Positions 1 through 10,673 of a stretch of DNA of 64,000 nt are shown here, one piece after another (position 1 is the first letter of the stretch; every line of letters starts with the position of its first letter). The stretch comes from Medicago truncatula (taxonomy: Eukaryota; Streptophyta; Magnoliopsida; Fabales; Fabaceae): NCBI RefSeq assembly GCF_003473485.1, contig NC_053048.1, forward strand, positions 32,918,755-32,982,754, in the 5' to 3' direction. The notes under the pieces were generated by a model. That model made no database searches and was not told the DNA's origin. It was given only the letters and a program-made list of their open reading frames with translations. A program made the translations under genes and the position numbers.

Positions 1-930
1 GGAAATAATCTTGAGGGAAATACTATATCTGTTTTATCTCCCGTAAAAAATAAAACTCTTGATATCAGTAGTATTGTGGCTCCGGAGGATTCTAAGATAG
101 ATCCGGTGCAACAAAAAGACTTAGATTTTATGCACACTTGGCTATCAAAGGCAGCAACAACCGAGGTACCATTTACACAGGTTGTTTCCAAGTCTCAGAA
201 AAAAAAAAGAATATGCAAAAAGTTTCGTATAAAACCCGCTCTCAGGGTCCTCTTCCACCGTTTAAATGAATATCATTTTTTGGAACATCGGAGAATTGGT
301 AATCATGATTCCTGACTTGCTTTCTCTGATTGGTGTCGGCTACATAATCCGTCATGGTTATTTATTGCGGAACCTATGGTTTATTATGCTTTTATTCCGA
401 GTTGGTTTTGGGGGAATGTATGTGTTACTAAGAATAACAGGGAGCCTCTCATTTCTTACATGTGGTCGGTGTGAGGTTCTGACTCTATATATACAGTAAT
501 TTTTGTCTCTTCTTAGTCTGCAGAGGAACAAAATTATATATTGCAGGTATTTATGGATGATTATTTGTTCTCATATTTTCCGTGATGGAAATGGTTGTGC
601 GGCTGGCCTAGCAGCCCTAGGACATGTCATAGCTGATGCTACTTGCTTCATCATTTTTCCTTCTACGTTGTTGGCGGACTTTGCACATGACAGGAATGGG
701 CTACCAAACTATAGATTTCCTTAGTTTTTTCTGTTCCTTTTTATTTCTGTTTTTTTTCCTTAATTTTGAGGGTTTTGGCCTAGTCCCCTCTTTTGTAAAT
801 ATTTTTCCTTTTTTTTATTAATAATATTACGTATTGGGAAGGCGGTAGAGGATGGAGGTTTCTGTGGGGTGCCAACCTAGTTGGGATGCTGCAGATTCTC
901 CCGGATGCCCAACCTTTCTCTTGGTCTTAT
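1..930 (+). mobile_element. LINE remnant, internally deleted (ORF1 tail, endonuclease start, RNase H tail, 3' end)
   Basis: Three pieces of a plant L1-type LINE lie in order. About 76-290 encodes a basic ORF1 tail rich in Lys/Arg. About 266-450 gives the start of an endonuclease domain (N-I-I-F-W-N-I, then F-I-A-E-P-M in another frame). About 548-724 encodes a C-terminal RNase H-like tail (S-H-I-F-R-D-G-N, ending G-L-P-N-Y-R-F-P and stop). The reverse transcriptase between them is missing. The 3' untranslated part is T-rich and ends in an A-run after TCTTATC near 930. Frames are broken, so it is inactive. The 5' end lies outside the window. Confidence 0.75.
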
Positions 931-1100
931 CAAAAAAAAACATAGATTCTCATTTTTCATAAAATCTCTAAAAAATAATCTATAAATAATTTTACGTGAA
1001 AATGACTTTTATTTTAATCCATAACAAACGGGCTCTTAGTTGGTAATATATATTCTACTTTGGAATGTCTGAGATTCAAGACACCACCAAAAAATATATT

Positions 1101-1143
1101 CTATTTTGACTAGGTTTTTTTTTGACAAAACTATTTTGAATAG
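1101..1143 (-). repeat. Micro-retroposon scar 1 (17-nt oligo-T insert with 13-bp direct repeats)
   Basis: CTATTTTGACTAG at 1101-1113 is repeated with one mismatch at 1131-1143. The 17 nt between (1114-1130) are an oligo-T run followed by GACAAAA. Read on the minus strand this is a short 3' tail plus poly-A, as an almost fully truncated LINE insertion would leave. It lies in the UGT1 upstream region. Confidence 0.5.
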
Positions 1144-1267
1144 TTAAGAAAAGGCTTGTGGAATGCACATTTTGGTACCAAGCACTTCGTGATACTCGTG
1201 TGTCTCGCCTCTCACGAGATAAACTGGTGGATGGACGTTTTACTCTTATTTATTATGTGGTGAATGT

Positions 1268-1273
1268 CACGTG
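1268..1273 (+). promoter_or_regulatory. G-box CACGTG upstream of UGT1
   Basis: A perfect CACGTG lies about 205 bp upstream of the UGT1 start. G-boxes bind plant bZIP and bHLH factors (established); a role here is inferred from position only. The diverged promoter copy near 62115-62125 has lost it (GTCAAGTAG instead). Confidence 0.4.
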
Positions 1274-1374
1274 CTTGTAAATTAAAGCATGTGGATCTGT
1301 TATACTGTACGAAGGAAAAGTTACTTTAACGTAGCTACCTTAAATCACGGAAGAGGCTGATGACAAATGCTTAT

Positions 1375-1383
1375 TATATATAA
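1375..1383 (+). promoter_or_regulatory. TATA box of UGT1
   Basis: TATATATAA lies 94 bp upstream of the ATG. That predicts transcription starting near 1405-1415 and a 5' leader of about 65 nt. A matching TATA-containing segment is found near 62266-62278 in front of the UGT relic. Confidence 0.6.
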
Positions 1384-1444
1384 GCAAATGAAACTGATGT
1401 ACTTCATTGGTACCTACCATTAAATATCAACTCTCCCAAATCCT

Positions 1445-1458
1445 AAACCCTAAACCCT
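1445..1458 (+). promoter_or_regulatory. Telo-box-like repeat in UGT1 leader
   Basis: AAACCCTAAACCCT, two units of the plant telo-box, lies 19 bp before the start codon inside the predicted leader. Telo-boxes near transcription starts bind Myb-type and Polycomb-recruiting proteins in other plants (established). Function here is inferred. Confidence 0.4.
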
Positions 1459-1476
1459 TAACAGAACCAAGCAACA

Positions 1477-2970
1477 ATGGAGTCTCAACAATCCCATAAC
1501 AAACTTCATGTTGTTTTTCTTCCATTTCCAACTCCTGGTCATATGATTCCTATGATAGACACAGCAAGACTATTCGCCATGCATGGTGTTAATGTTACCA
1601 TCATCGCTACACATGCCAATGCTTCAACATTCCAAAAATCTATAGACAGTGACTTCAATTCAGGATACTCCATCAAAACTCATCTTATACAGTTCCCTTC
1701 AGCTCAGGTAGGTCTCCCTGATGGTGTTGAAAACATGAAAGATGGAATTTCATTTGAAATACTAGGTAAAATCACCCGCGCAATAATTATGCTCCAGAAT
1801 CCAATTGAGATTTTGTTTCAAGATCTTCAACCTGATTGTATTGTCACTGATATGTCGTATCCGTGGACAGTGGAAGCAGCTGCAAAACTAGGTATTCCAA
1901 GAATTCATTATTACAGCTCAAGCTACTTCTCCAATTGTGTTGCTCATTTGATCATGAAGTATAGACCAAATGATAATTTAGTTTCTGATACACAGAAATT
2001 TACAATTCCTTGTTTTCCTCATACAATTGAGATGACTCCTCTGCAACTTCCTGATTGGTTACATGCAAAGAATCCTGCCGCTGCCTATTTTGAACCAATG
2101 TTTGAATCAGAGAAAAGAAGTTATGGAACACTATACAATAGTTTTCATGAACTTGAAAGTGATTATGAAAAATTAAGTAACACTACAATGGGGATCAAAA
2201 CTTGGAGTGTAGGACCAGTTTCAGCTTGGACTAACAAGGATGGTGAAAAAAAGGCCAAAAGGGGACACATAGAGGAACTTGGAAAAGAGGAAGAATGGCT
2301 AAATTGGCTTAACTCAAAGCAAAATGAGTCTGTATTATATGTAAGTTTTGGTAGCCTTGTTAGGTTTCCGCATGCTCAGCTTGTAGAAATTGCGCACGGG
2401 CTTGAAAACTCAGGTCAAAATTTTATCTGGGTTATAAAAAAATATGATAAAGATGAAGATGGAGAAGGTTTCCTGCAAGAATTTGAGGAAAGGTTGAAAG
2501 AAAGCAAAAAGGGCTATATCATATGGAATTGGGCATCACAACTTCTGATATTAGATCACCCTGCAACAGGAGGGATTGTGACTCACTGTGGTTGGAACTC
2601 AATTCTTGAAAGTGTGAACTCGGGTTTGCCAATGATCACGTGGCCGGTGTTTGCTGAGCAATTTTACAACGAGAAGTTGCTTGTTGATGTTTTGAAGATA
2701 GGGGTCCCAGTAGGAGCAAAAGAAAACAATTTATGGATTAACATTAATGTAGAGAAAGTGGTGAGAAGAGAAGATATAGTTAAGGCTGTAAAGATTTTGA
2801 TGGGAAGTGACCAAGAGAGCAAAGAAATGAGGATGAGAGCAAAGAAACTTGGTGATGCTTCCAAGAGGACTATTGAGGAAGGTGGAGATTCTTACAACAA
2901 CTTGATTCAGTTGATTGATGAGCTGAAATCATTAAAGAAATCTAAGGCACTTGGTGTGAAAGCAGATTAG
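1477..2970 (+). CDS. UGT1: UGT73-type UDP-glycosyltransferase (saponin UGT-like)
   Basis: The gene is an intact intronless 497-residue GT1-family enzyme, the usual UGT length. It probably moves glucose from UDP-glucose to a small acceptor in the cytosol. The catalytic His22 sits in P-T-P-G-H-M and its partner is Asp125 (V-T-D-M). The PSPG donor motif spans Trp352-Gln395, with H-C-G-W-N-S at 370-375 and terminal Gln395, which in this family favours UDP-glucose over UDP-galactose. Overall style resembles legume UGT73 enzymes of soyasaponin glycosylation (from memory); the acceptor is unknown. Oddity: the near-invariant W-A-P-Q at the PSPG start reads W-A-S-Q (Pro to Ser at 354), unlike the other four copies, which may alter activity. 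The start is chosen by alignment with the other copies (M-E/K-S-Q). A TATA box and telo-box precede it. Confidence 0.93.
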   Translation: MESQQSHNKLHVVFLPFPTPGHMIPMIDTARLFAMHGVNVTIIATHANASTFQKSIDSDFNSGYSIKTHLIQFPSAQVGLPDGVENMKDGISFEILGKITRAIIMLQNPIEILFQDLQPDCIVTDMSYPWTVEAAAKLGIPRIHYYSSSYFSNCVAHLIMKYRPNDNLVSDTQKFTIPCFPHTIEMTPLQLPDWLHAKNPAAAYFEPMFESEKRSYGTLYNSFHELESDYEKLSNTTMGIKTWSVGPVSAWTNKDGEKKAKRGHIEELGKEEEWLNWLNSKQNESVLYVSFGSLVRFPHAQLVEIAHGLENSGQNFIWVIKKYDKDEDGEGFLQEFEERLKESKKGYIIWNWASQLLILDHPATGGIVTHCGWNSILESVNSGLPMITWPVFAEQFYNEKLLVDVLKIGVPVGAKENNLWININVEKVVRREDIVKAVKILMGSDQESKEMRMRAKKLGDASKRTIEEGGDSYNNLIQLIDELKSLKKSKALGVKAD

Positions 2971-4214
2971 ATAAGTCAAATGAAGGAGTGATGTTTGATG
3001 CTTCAGGAGGTGTAGCAGATGAAGGCTTTCAATAAGATGAAACAACATCAAAGTATTTTTCTCTATTATAGAGATCGTAATATTGTAGCAGTTGTTAGTT
3101 TTTCCGTATAATGGTGGTCTTTGACATCTCTTTTCTCAGGACTTTTCCTTTTTTAGGATAGATCCAGTTTTTCTTTTCGTATATTTTACCCATTGTGACT
3201 CTGATGTATTGTTTCAGGCCTCTCCTCTCCTGTCTTTTATATATAGTGCTTTGAAAAAAATAAAAAATTCTCTATCAATATTTCCTGTTATCTGTAGTCC
3301 AATAATCAACATCCAATCATTCTTGTGCATTGCGATGATGATAAAAGAAGTTAGTGAGTGTTTGGTATTTACTAAGCATTTTTCATTTTATGCTAAGGAA
3401 AAGATGTGATGATGAATTAAGTTTTGTTGTCTACTTTGGTTTTCTTTATAATATTTATCATTGCATTGGTCATATTAATTTTTCATTGGTAAATGAATCT
3501 ACCATAGCTGCCATTGATTCAATGAGTCCAGGACTACAAGGCTATAAATTAAATGTGATGCACAAATTTGGTTTGTTTAGGATCAAGAATTTAGTTGAGA
3601 CGTGTTCCACCTCAGTTTTACCATGTACTAGGATCTGACTCAGATTTTACTTTAAGAAAACTGTTTTTTTCCTCCTTAAAAAGGAAATAGCTCATAAAGT
3701 ATGTCTTTAAACCTCATCAGAATTTCCATTTTATAAAGCATATGATGAAGCGGGTTCAATAATGCTTTAACTGATTTTTCCATAACCTACTGGCCTTTTT
3801 ATTTGATAGATTGAGGAAATGACAATTAGTCATTGGAAACACAGACACACTAATGAAGGAACCAGAGTTTCAACCCAGATCACAGCGTCCGACTTAACAA
3901 TTTCGACATTTTTATCGGTTAAACTGCTCTTAACCATACCTATAAACCCCTTACCGTTCAAGCTTGATTAGTAATACCATGCTTGATTTACTCAATCACA
4001 CATGTTCTATTTTTTTATTAGGATTTTATCTACTATACATCTACATATACAAAGTTTTACTTTCAAGAAAATCTAGGTTGTACTCTCGGAACAAAGTTTT
4101 ACAATTAAGAAATATATTTGTTTTAAAATTTTTATTTTAATTTTCAATTCATGTTAATTTTTAAAATATTGATTATTTGTAAGGTTTTTGTTTTGAAATG
4201 TTAATACTTTAAAG
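2971..4214. other. UGT1 3' flank and AT-rich spacer, no gene seen
   Basis: About 2971-3240 is probably the UGT1 3' untranslated region. The rest has only short chance reading frames, none resembling a known family. The part after 3980 is strongly AT-rich. Confidence 0.5.
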
Positions 4215-7200
4215 AGTGCTAAGTAAGTTTTTTTTTTTTTTTTTCCTTTCTATTTTGCACTTTTGCCATTTTTTTTCTACGTCCCCACAGATCTCCAAGG
4301 GAATTCCATCAACATACAAATACTCCTCACCGCATGGTGTTTGTGATCATTTTTCTGTTCTGCTCGGGTTCGCGATCGTGATTTTTCTCAGGTTCTCCCT
4401 CTAATTCCTGTTCGTGTTTCTCTTCGCTTTGTTTCCTCCATACCCGCCTTGCCATGTTTGATTGGCAGGCAGAATTGGCAGCTCCGGCCTCTATGTCGTC
4501 GGCTCCCTCACATACTACATCTCCTCAGATTGCTACGATTGCTTCATTGTCTGTCTCGGACTCTGCTCAGTTGATTCCAGTCCCTCCGAAATCCTTTGTG
4601 GCGGCATTAGGGGGCTATCGTTCTTCCCCTTTGGAAGAGTCTCCTTATCTGGTTTCATGCATTAAGGGGGATGCTCTTTCCATTAGAATTGATCAGGATG
4701 AATATTCTAAGGGCCTGGCAGAATGTCAATATGCACTAAGCGGACAACTGACCTTGAATAAAGGAAATAAACCATACACAGCTCATGATGGACCGTTGTA
4801 ATATATGAATTAGTAGTTGATACTCTCTTATTTAATAATATTATTCAGTCTTTATTCAGAATTATTTGTGTTCATTGCTTTTCATATAATTGCTTGTATG
4901 ACTATTAACCCTAGCTTCTTGAATTATATGAATTGATATTAAGAATTGAATGACTATTAACCCTAGCTTTTAATCCTGAATTAGTAATTTTGTTTGATTC
5001 AACATAGGAACCTAGAGATAGGAAATTGAGAATCATGACATATGAATTAACGTTCTTTTATCGCTTCTGCAGTTATTCAATCAGTTTAAGAGATTAAAAG
5101 GTTATAACTTAGGAAAGGGTTTTGACTCAAGAGATTGATCAAAACTAATTTGTTAATTCGTCGTAAAGAATGAATAGTAATTAGTAAATAAGGGAGGTAA
5201 TTACTCATATAGAACAATAGGGGATTCATCGGCTTAATCATTCTTCTTTAATCATCTTTTCAAACAACCTTTATTTACTTTTGTTATACAAAAATCATCT
5301 GCCTAGGGCAATCATATAACTTTTACATATCCTAAAATAATAACGTGCTTGCTATAATTGGAATTAATACAGTCCTTGTGGAACGATATTTATTACTACT
5401 TTGATAGTTATTGGTACACTTGCCAATTATCTATCATGAAGCCATATACATGTATATGATGGCAATTCATGCTTTAATGCACGTGGTAAATCAGTTTTTG
5501 AATATGATGTGTGGTGAACATGTTTTAAGAAACTTCATTACCAGCAAGACATATTTTGCATTTTTCCTAGTTTGTTACTTACCGAATATATTTTGTTTTA
5601 TCTTTTTGTTATGCAGTTATTTGTTTTTCTCTTTTTGATGTACCGGTACAAGCTCGATTTTGAATTTAGAGATCACTTTGTTTCGGAAAAAAAATTATTT
5701 GTTTACTATTTCTATCATTCACGGTTGAAAGTTTGTTCTTTTTCCGCTAAAGTTCATTGAATCCTTTGAAATATTAAAATCCCATAAAATCCTTTGAAAT
5801 CCTTAAAATTCAGTGTGATAAATCCCATAAAATCCTTAAAAGTCAGTGTGATAAATCCCTTAAAGTCTTTTAAAATCTCACATAATCAATACAATCCCAC
5901 AAAGTCTTTTAAAATCCTAATCCAATACACCCCCCTAAATTAGGCAAGGTTTGGATGATGGTTCACCAATGGAAGATGGTTTCGCTCGGTAAAGGATACT
6001 ATGATTTTCTTTTCGAGTATCTTGATAATTTAAGTTGCATTTGGGCGGCTGGCACTATTTCACTTCAACTAGGTCTACTTTGTCTCTCTCAATGGACGAA
6101 AGACTTTAACCACAACACTCAGAAACAAACTCATGCTTCAATATGGATTAGGCTAGTTGAGTTGCCTCAAGAATATTGGCGTGATAGAACGTTGAAAGAA
6201 ATAGCTAGCGCCGTGGTTACTCCAATCTCTCTCAACGCCCCGACATGAAATAGGGCCTTTGGACATTATGCATGCATTCTGGTGGACATTGACTTGTCAA
6301 AGAGGGTTTATAATGAAATTCTCGTTTAACGGGAGGGTTTCAACTTTAAGGTGGAAGTCCAATACGAACGACGTCCGGTTTTCTGTCATCACTGTTATGT
6401 CATTGGACATAATGCATGATGTGCAAGTTGTTGCACCCAGAGGCCTCTAAGGATACAGATCGTGGTAAAAAAAGTAACTGAACCAAATAACAAATCTACT
6501 CATCAGCCCCATGGTGCGAGAGGAGCTTCTTCCTCTGGTACATTACAATACGTGGTTGTTGTAACCGCACCAGCAGCTGCCACAGTTGGTGAGAATGCTC
6601 CACAACCCTTTGTTCCCCATAAAGATGTTGTGGCAAGTTCTTTAAGTTTTGCTTTGCAAGACTTTTCAGATGCGATTCCTCAAGGTGTGTTACCTCATTC
6701 AAACATACCTGTGTTGGAATTGGCGTCAGATGTAGCGCACAATGACATACAAAATTTTGAAGAGGAAAGAATACTTCAGGAAACTAGGATCGTTGACATT
6801 CCAAAGGATCATGTTGATTTTGTTCCGCCTGTTTACACCGTTGAGCACGTTGACGTGCATGAAGAGGTGGGTGGTAATGTTTTGTCCCAGGTTAGGGAGG
6901 TTAGTTCGTCCACTCAGACCACAGCTGCACAAGCTGACACTATGGTGTCCCCTCAAGATTTGGCAGCGGTCTAGTTGCCTGTACAACATTTTCCCCACGA
7001 AGATGCAGATATTGTTGTCGATTCCGCACCTATCAGCCTCCTGTGACAAATTCTGAAATGGTTATGGATGCCTCATTGGATGGAACTTGCGGTGACATCA
7101 CTTCAAGTCACATTATTACCTCCCGATAGCCGGACCCAAAATAGTAGGTGTTGGGATCACGTCTGTCGTAACTGAATCCACCGTTACAATTGTTGTCTGA

Positions 7201-7440
7201 CATGAAATCGAGTGGTGGTATAGTAAATCCACGTCCACCAAGTGGGCTACCGCGACATTTCCTATGTCGTCATTGTTGTTGTTCTTGTCGCGATTTGTAG
7301 TGTTGTTGGCGTTCCCGCCGCCACCTCCACGTCCTCCCGTATGGGTTCTGCGGCCAACCCCATGTCTACTTGCACCGTTGGGTCGATTTGGATTGAAGAG
7401 TGAATCTTTCAATTAAGTGGCCTATGAAAAACTGGCGATT
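4215..7440 (+). mobile_element. LINE 5' region and broken ORF1, split by an insertion
   Basis: A T-run and C/T-rich leader (4215-4450) precede an ORF1 start at 4454. Its protein begins M-F-D-W-Q-A and runs to L-N-K-G-N-K-P-Y near 4780, matching the legume LINE ORF1/DUF4283 style. The frame resumes at about 5939 with W-K-M-V-S-L-G-K-G-Y-Y-D-F and continues through T-H-A-S-I-W-I-R-L and P-Q-E-Y-W-R-D-R-T to a damaged zinc knuckle near 6375-6440. A low-complexity tail extends to about 7120. The stretch 7120-7440 is G/T-rich and probably also ORF1-derived. Stops and frameshifts make it dead. Confidence 0.65.
4795..5936. mobile_element. About 1.14-kb insertion inside the LINE ORF1
   Basis: This AT-rich block interrupts the LINE ORF1 exactly where the protein should be continuous. 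Its right end (5765-5935) is built of repeated AAATCC and AAAATCC phrases and finishes CAATACACCCCCC next to TAA. A similar end occurs at about 24400-24430. It is probably a TIR DNA transposon or MITE, but I could not identify the matching left end. Confidence 0.45.
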
Positions 7441-7513
7441 ATTTAATTGTTTTTAAGATACACATTATTTAGTTGTTTTTTTTCTACCTTTTTATATCTA
7501 TGTGTGTGTCTAA

Positions 7514-7555
7514 ATCCTGTAACTATCCTTTGAAAAAAAAATCTTGTGACTATCC
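7514..7555 (+). repeat. Micro-retroposon scar 2 (12-nt insert)
   Basis: A 15-bp direct repeat with two mismatches (7514-7528 and 7541-7555, ATCYTGTRACTATCC) flanks the 12-nt TTTGAAAAAAAA. This fits a minimal A-tailed insertion on the plus strand. Confidence 0.4.
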
Positions 7556-7620
7556 AAAACTTTCTTCGGAAAAACATTTTATGTCACTCACCAAAACTAA
7601 AACTTAAATATCAACTCTCC

Positions 7621-7795
7621 AAGAAATAAAACCACACATCCACCTCATAGATTCCAAAAGCAACAATGGACTCCCAATAATCCCATAACAAACTTCATGT
7701 AATTTTTGTTCCATATCCAACTCCTGGCCATATGAATCCCATGATAGCCACATCAAGACTATTTGCAAAGCATGGTGTTAATGTCACCATAATCT
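7621..7795 (+). pseudogene. UGT pseudogene 1: 5' fragment only
   Basis: A UGT leader and start (ATG at 7666) are followed by codons matching M-x-S-Q at the start of the intact copies. The fifth codon is a stop (TAA at 7678-7680, where the others read CAA). Homology continues through the P-T-P-G-H-M-N-P-M segment and the K-H-G-V-N-V-T-I segment. It stops near 7795, where unrelated AT-rich DNA begins. Only about 43 codons remain and no PSPG motif survives. The G-H-M-N-P-M form resembles UGT4 rather than UGT1. Confidence 0.85.
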
Positions 7796-8482
7796 CGTGT
7801 AGCTCGTGTCATTATTTCATAATACCTCGTGTCAGACAAGGTTAAGCATCCTTTACAATGCATAATAATAAAAAAAATAAAAAAAAAAATCATCATTATT
7901 TCATAATACCTCATTTGTTTATTTCCTAAACCATACTAGATAGTGGTATCGGTTTAGTGGATTTTTTTTTATGAAGCATTGACATGTGTAGCAATGATGG
8001 TTTCACTTAAAATTATAGAAAAATACAAACAATATGTTGTTAATTTTTTATTTATGGAAAGTCCTAACAAATACCTTAAGGATACTAGTTGAGGAAGTAA
8101 ATATAGTTAAAATATTTTAAAATTTGTATAGTTAAATTCATAATGTGTAAAAAATATCATTTTCAATACAAATTTTACATTTTTGTTTTCTTAACTAATG
8201 TCCAAAGGCAATAGTTGGCATGATCATTTATTTATTTATTTTATGATTGATTCTATCTATACAACTTAAAAAAATTCTATCGTGCACAAGTAACATATAT
8301 TTTACATCATTCATTAGTTTTTACAATTGAATTAATAAATTCAACCGGTAATTGAAATATCATATGACTTATTGATTCATTAGTAAAAAAATATTTGTTC
8401 ATATTGTAAAATTATTTTAGTTGAGCATGTTAGACAAAATCATGTTTTATTATGTATCTATTTTGTATAGTACACCTTTTGC

Positions 8483-8547
8483 AGTCTTTTATGTATTTTT
8501 TTTTTTTTTTATGTCAGCATGTCCTTGAAGTCTTTTTTATGTATTTT
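8483..8547 (-). repeat. Micro-retroposon scar 3 (29-nt insert)
   Basis: AGTCTTTTATGTATTTT at 8483-8499 recurs at 8529-8547 with two extra T. The 29-nt insert between starts with a T-run followed by ATGTCAGCATGTCC, read as a minus-strand A-tailed 3' end. Confidence 0.4.
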
Positions 8548-8627
8548 AGTTGAGCATGTTGTACAATGCCTTCTTTTATTATGTATTTATTTATGACAAA
8601 ATCATATCGTAACATATTAGTTTTAAG

Positions 8628-8779
8628 TTTATTTTAATCACACATAAATCTTTTAAGTTGTAAAAGTTTTGATTTAGTCCTTCTGTCACATTATCATTTT
8701 TATAATGTTTGGTTAACAGAAGGTCTAAATAAAAAACGTTTACAATCAATCTTAAAGGACTTATGTGTGACCAAAATAA
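8628..8779. mobile_element. Foldback MITE
   Basis: The 152-bp segment is close to one long inverted repeat. TCACACATAA at 8638-8647 pairs with TTATGTGTGA at 8761-8770. GATTTAGTCCTTCTGT pairs with ACAGAAGGTCTAAATA further in, around a short CATTAT/ATAATG tip. Such foldback elements are common in legume spacers. No target duplication was resolved. Confidence 0.5.
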
Positions 8780-9062
8780 TTTAAAGGACCCAATGTTACA
8801 CACCTCAAACTTAAAGGAATTATGTGCTACTAAAATAACTTAAAAATCAATCTGTTACAAATTTTAAACTTAATTGACCCCTAGTATAATTTAGCCTAAT
8901 TCTTTCTATCATACTTTTATTGCGTTCTTATTCTCTATTGCATTGGTTTTCGTGTCAATACCTATTACCTTGGTTGTTCCACAATTTAGCGCAAAATGGG
9001 CGTTCAAATAAAATAGCTCGGTAGAAAAACAATCTATCTTGGTCACAGAAATAGAAACTGAA

Positions 9063-9993
9063 CTTTAAATATCAACAATCTCACAACCAACTTCATATAA
9101 TTTTTCTTCCATTTCCAACTCCTGGTCATATGATTCCTAGGATAGACGCAGCAAAAATTTACTATTCATGGTTTGCCTCATACTATTGAGATGACTCCTC
9201 TGCAGCTTCCTGATTGGTTAGGGACAAATCATTCTACCACTGCATATTATAAACCAATTTTTGAATCAGAGAAAAAAAGTTACGGAACACTATACAATAG
9301 TTTTCATGAACTGGAGAGTGATTATAAAAAACTTAGTAACACTATCTTGGGGATCAAATCATGGAGTGTAGGACCAGTTTCATCATTGGCTAACAAGGAT
9401 GATGAAAAGAAGGGTAATAGGGGACACATGGAGGAGCTTGCAGAAGAGGAAGAGTGGCTAAATTGGCTTAACTCAAAGCAAATTGAGTCCGTACTGTATT
9501 TAAGTTTTGGAAGTGTAACTAGGCTTGATAATGCTCAGATTGTAGAAATTGCACACGGTCTTGAAAATTCAGATCATAATTTTATCTGGGTTGTAACTTA
9601 TAAGGAAAAAGGAAAGAGATGAGAGTGAAAACACTTTCCTACAAGATTTTGAGAAAGAATGAAAGAAAGCAAAAAGGGATATATCATATGGAATTGGGCA
9701 CCACAGCTTCTGATATTGGATCACCCTGCAACAGGAGGGATTGTGACTCACTGTTGTTGGAACTCAATTCTGGAAAGCGTGAACTCGGGTTTGCCAATGA
9801 TCACATGGCCAATGTCTGAGGAGCAATTTTACAATGAGAAGTTGCTTGTTGATGTTTTGAAGATAGGGGTCCAAGTAGGAGCAAAAGAAAACAAGTTCTA
9901 GATTAACATTAGTGTAGATGAAATGGTGAGAAGGGAAGAGATAGTTAAGGCTGTGAAGATTTTGATGGGAAGTGGCCAAGAGAGAAAAGAATA
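9063..9993 (+). pseudogene. UGT pseudogene 2: internal deletion, frameshift, stop, 3' truncation
   Basis: UGT-like sequence starts at about 9063 with the start codon and first codons missing. It keeps F-L-P-F-P-T-P-G-H-M-I-P, then jumps near 9160 from about codon 31 to about codon 175 of the intact copies, so the catalytic Asp is gone. A long frame follows (P-H-T-I-E-M-T-P-L-Q to F-I-W-V-V). A frameshift occurs near 9603-9655. In the PSPG motif H-C-G-W-N-S reads H-C-C-W-N-S. A stop at about 9898-9900 replaces the Trp of K-x-W, and homology ends near 9993. DNA downstream (10030-10170) resembles the 3' flank of UGT2 (15690-15830), so the copy arose by duplication of a locus, not by retroposition. 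Confidence 0.88.
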
Positions 9994-10309
9994 AATTCAG
10001 CATCACCAAGCTGAATCAACTGAATGAAGGTATTCCAAAGTGAGCCTGTATTACTAAATAGAAACCATGCTTCAATTTTCAATTCTATTATAACCTACGA
10101 AAGCATTCAGAGTTTTCCCACAACACACTCAGCATCACATCAGAGTTCACTGATACTTCTCATTAAAGGCATGTTTGGTGTTCGATACAATGTGATTACA
10201 CTTGGTTATGTTATTTTTTAAATTCCTATCAGTGTCAATGTGTCATTGTCGTGTTTGGTGTCTGTGTCATTGTTTCATACATTATCATACACTTTTTCTC
10301 ATAAGTTAT

Positions 10310-10372
10310 GAGGATTTTCTCATGTTGTTTTAAATATATAGCTTTCTATATAACAACATGATGAAGATCCTC
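10310..10372 (+). ncRNA. Hairpin A of a four-hairpin tandem array (candidate structured or small-RNA precursor)
   Basis: GAGGATTTTC plus TCATGTTGTT pair with AACAACATGA plus GAAGATCCTC, about 20 bp with a single 1-nt bulge. An inner TATATAG/CTATATA stem and a CTTT loop continue the fold. Compared with hairpin B, two stem positions changed together so that pairing is kept. It could be a MIRNA-type precursor or a foldback repeat. The strand is arbitrary because both fold. Confidence 0.4.
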
Positions 10373-10415
10373 AACATGTTGTCAAAAATACAAAGAAACA
10401 CACCAAAGAAACTAT

Positions 10416-10522
10416 GCAAATTTTTGTCATTGTGCTGAGGGTCTACCTAATGTTGTCGCAAATAGATAGCTCTCTATTTAACAGCATTATGTAGATCTTC
10501 AGCATGCTTTCAAAAATGTTGC
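10416..10522 (+). ncRNA. Hairpin B of the array
   Basis: The core (10434-10503) pairs 22 of 23 positions, G-U included: GCTGAGGGTCTACC and TAATGTTGT pair with ACAGCATTA and GTAGATCTTCAGC. AAATAGA/TCTATTT closes a 6-nt loop. After a loosely paired internal loop the stem extends outward with GCAA-ATTTTTG (10416-10426) against CAAAAAT-g-TTGC (10511-10522). It is homologous to hairpin A, with loop centres about 128 bp apart. Confidence 0.45.
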
Positions 10523-10537
10523 TCTCTATTTGAATAC

Positions 10538-10631
10538 CAAGAGGTTTGCTATGAGTTAGATCTTATTGCCTTGGCGATAGAAATATCTCAGTTGGCAAGG
10601 CAGCAGGATCTAACTCAAAACAATCATCTTG
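10538..10631 (+). ncRNA. Hairpin C of the array
   Basis: The 64-nt core (10553-10616) pairs 20 of its 21 outermost positions: GAGTTAGATC with GATCTAACTC, then TTATT loosely with AGCAG, then GCCTTG with CAAGGC. A weaker outer stem (11 of 15) extends it to 10538-10631. It has the same length as hairpin D 121 bp away. Five stem positions differ between C and D by paired, structure-preserving changes. Confidence 0.45.
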
Positions 10632-10673
10632 AAACACCTTGTTGTAGATCTGAATTTGAAAAAGTTTTTATGA

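Larger units (their letters stand above)
7796..9060. other. AT-rich spacer with MITE-type repeats
   Basis: No gene was found. The interval contains a foldback element at 8628-8779 and a small oligo-T insertion at 8500-8528, listed separately. Confidence 0.5.

Noticed and set aside
2664-2864. Open frames antisense to the UGT genes (here and at 14654-15081, 27030-27664, 46663-47343)
   Set aside because: They recur at the same place in every paralogue because the sense codons are conserved. They have no own family resemblance or start context.
7116-7412. 98-codon minus-strand frame rich in Gly and Asn
   Set aside because: Low-complexity composition within LINE ORF1 debris; no recognisable domain.
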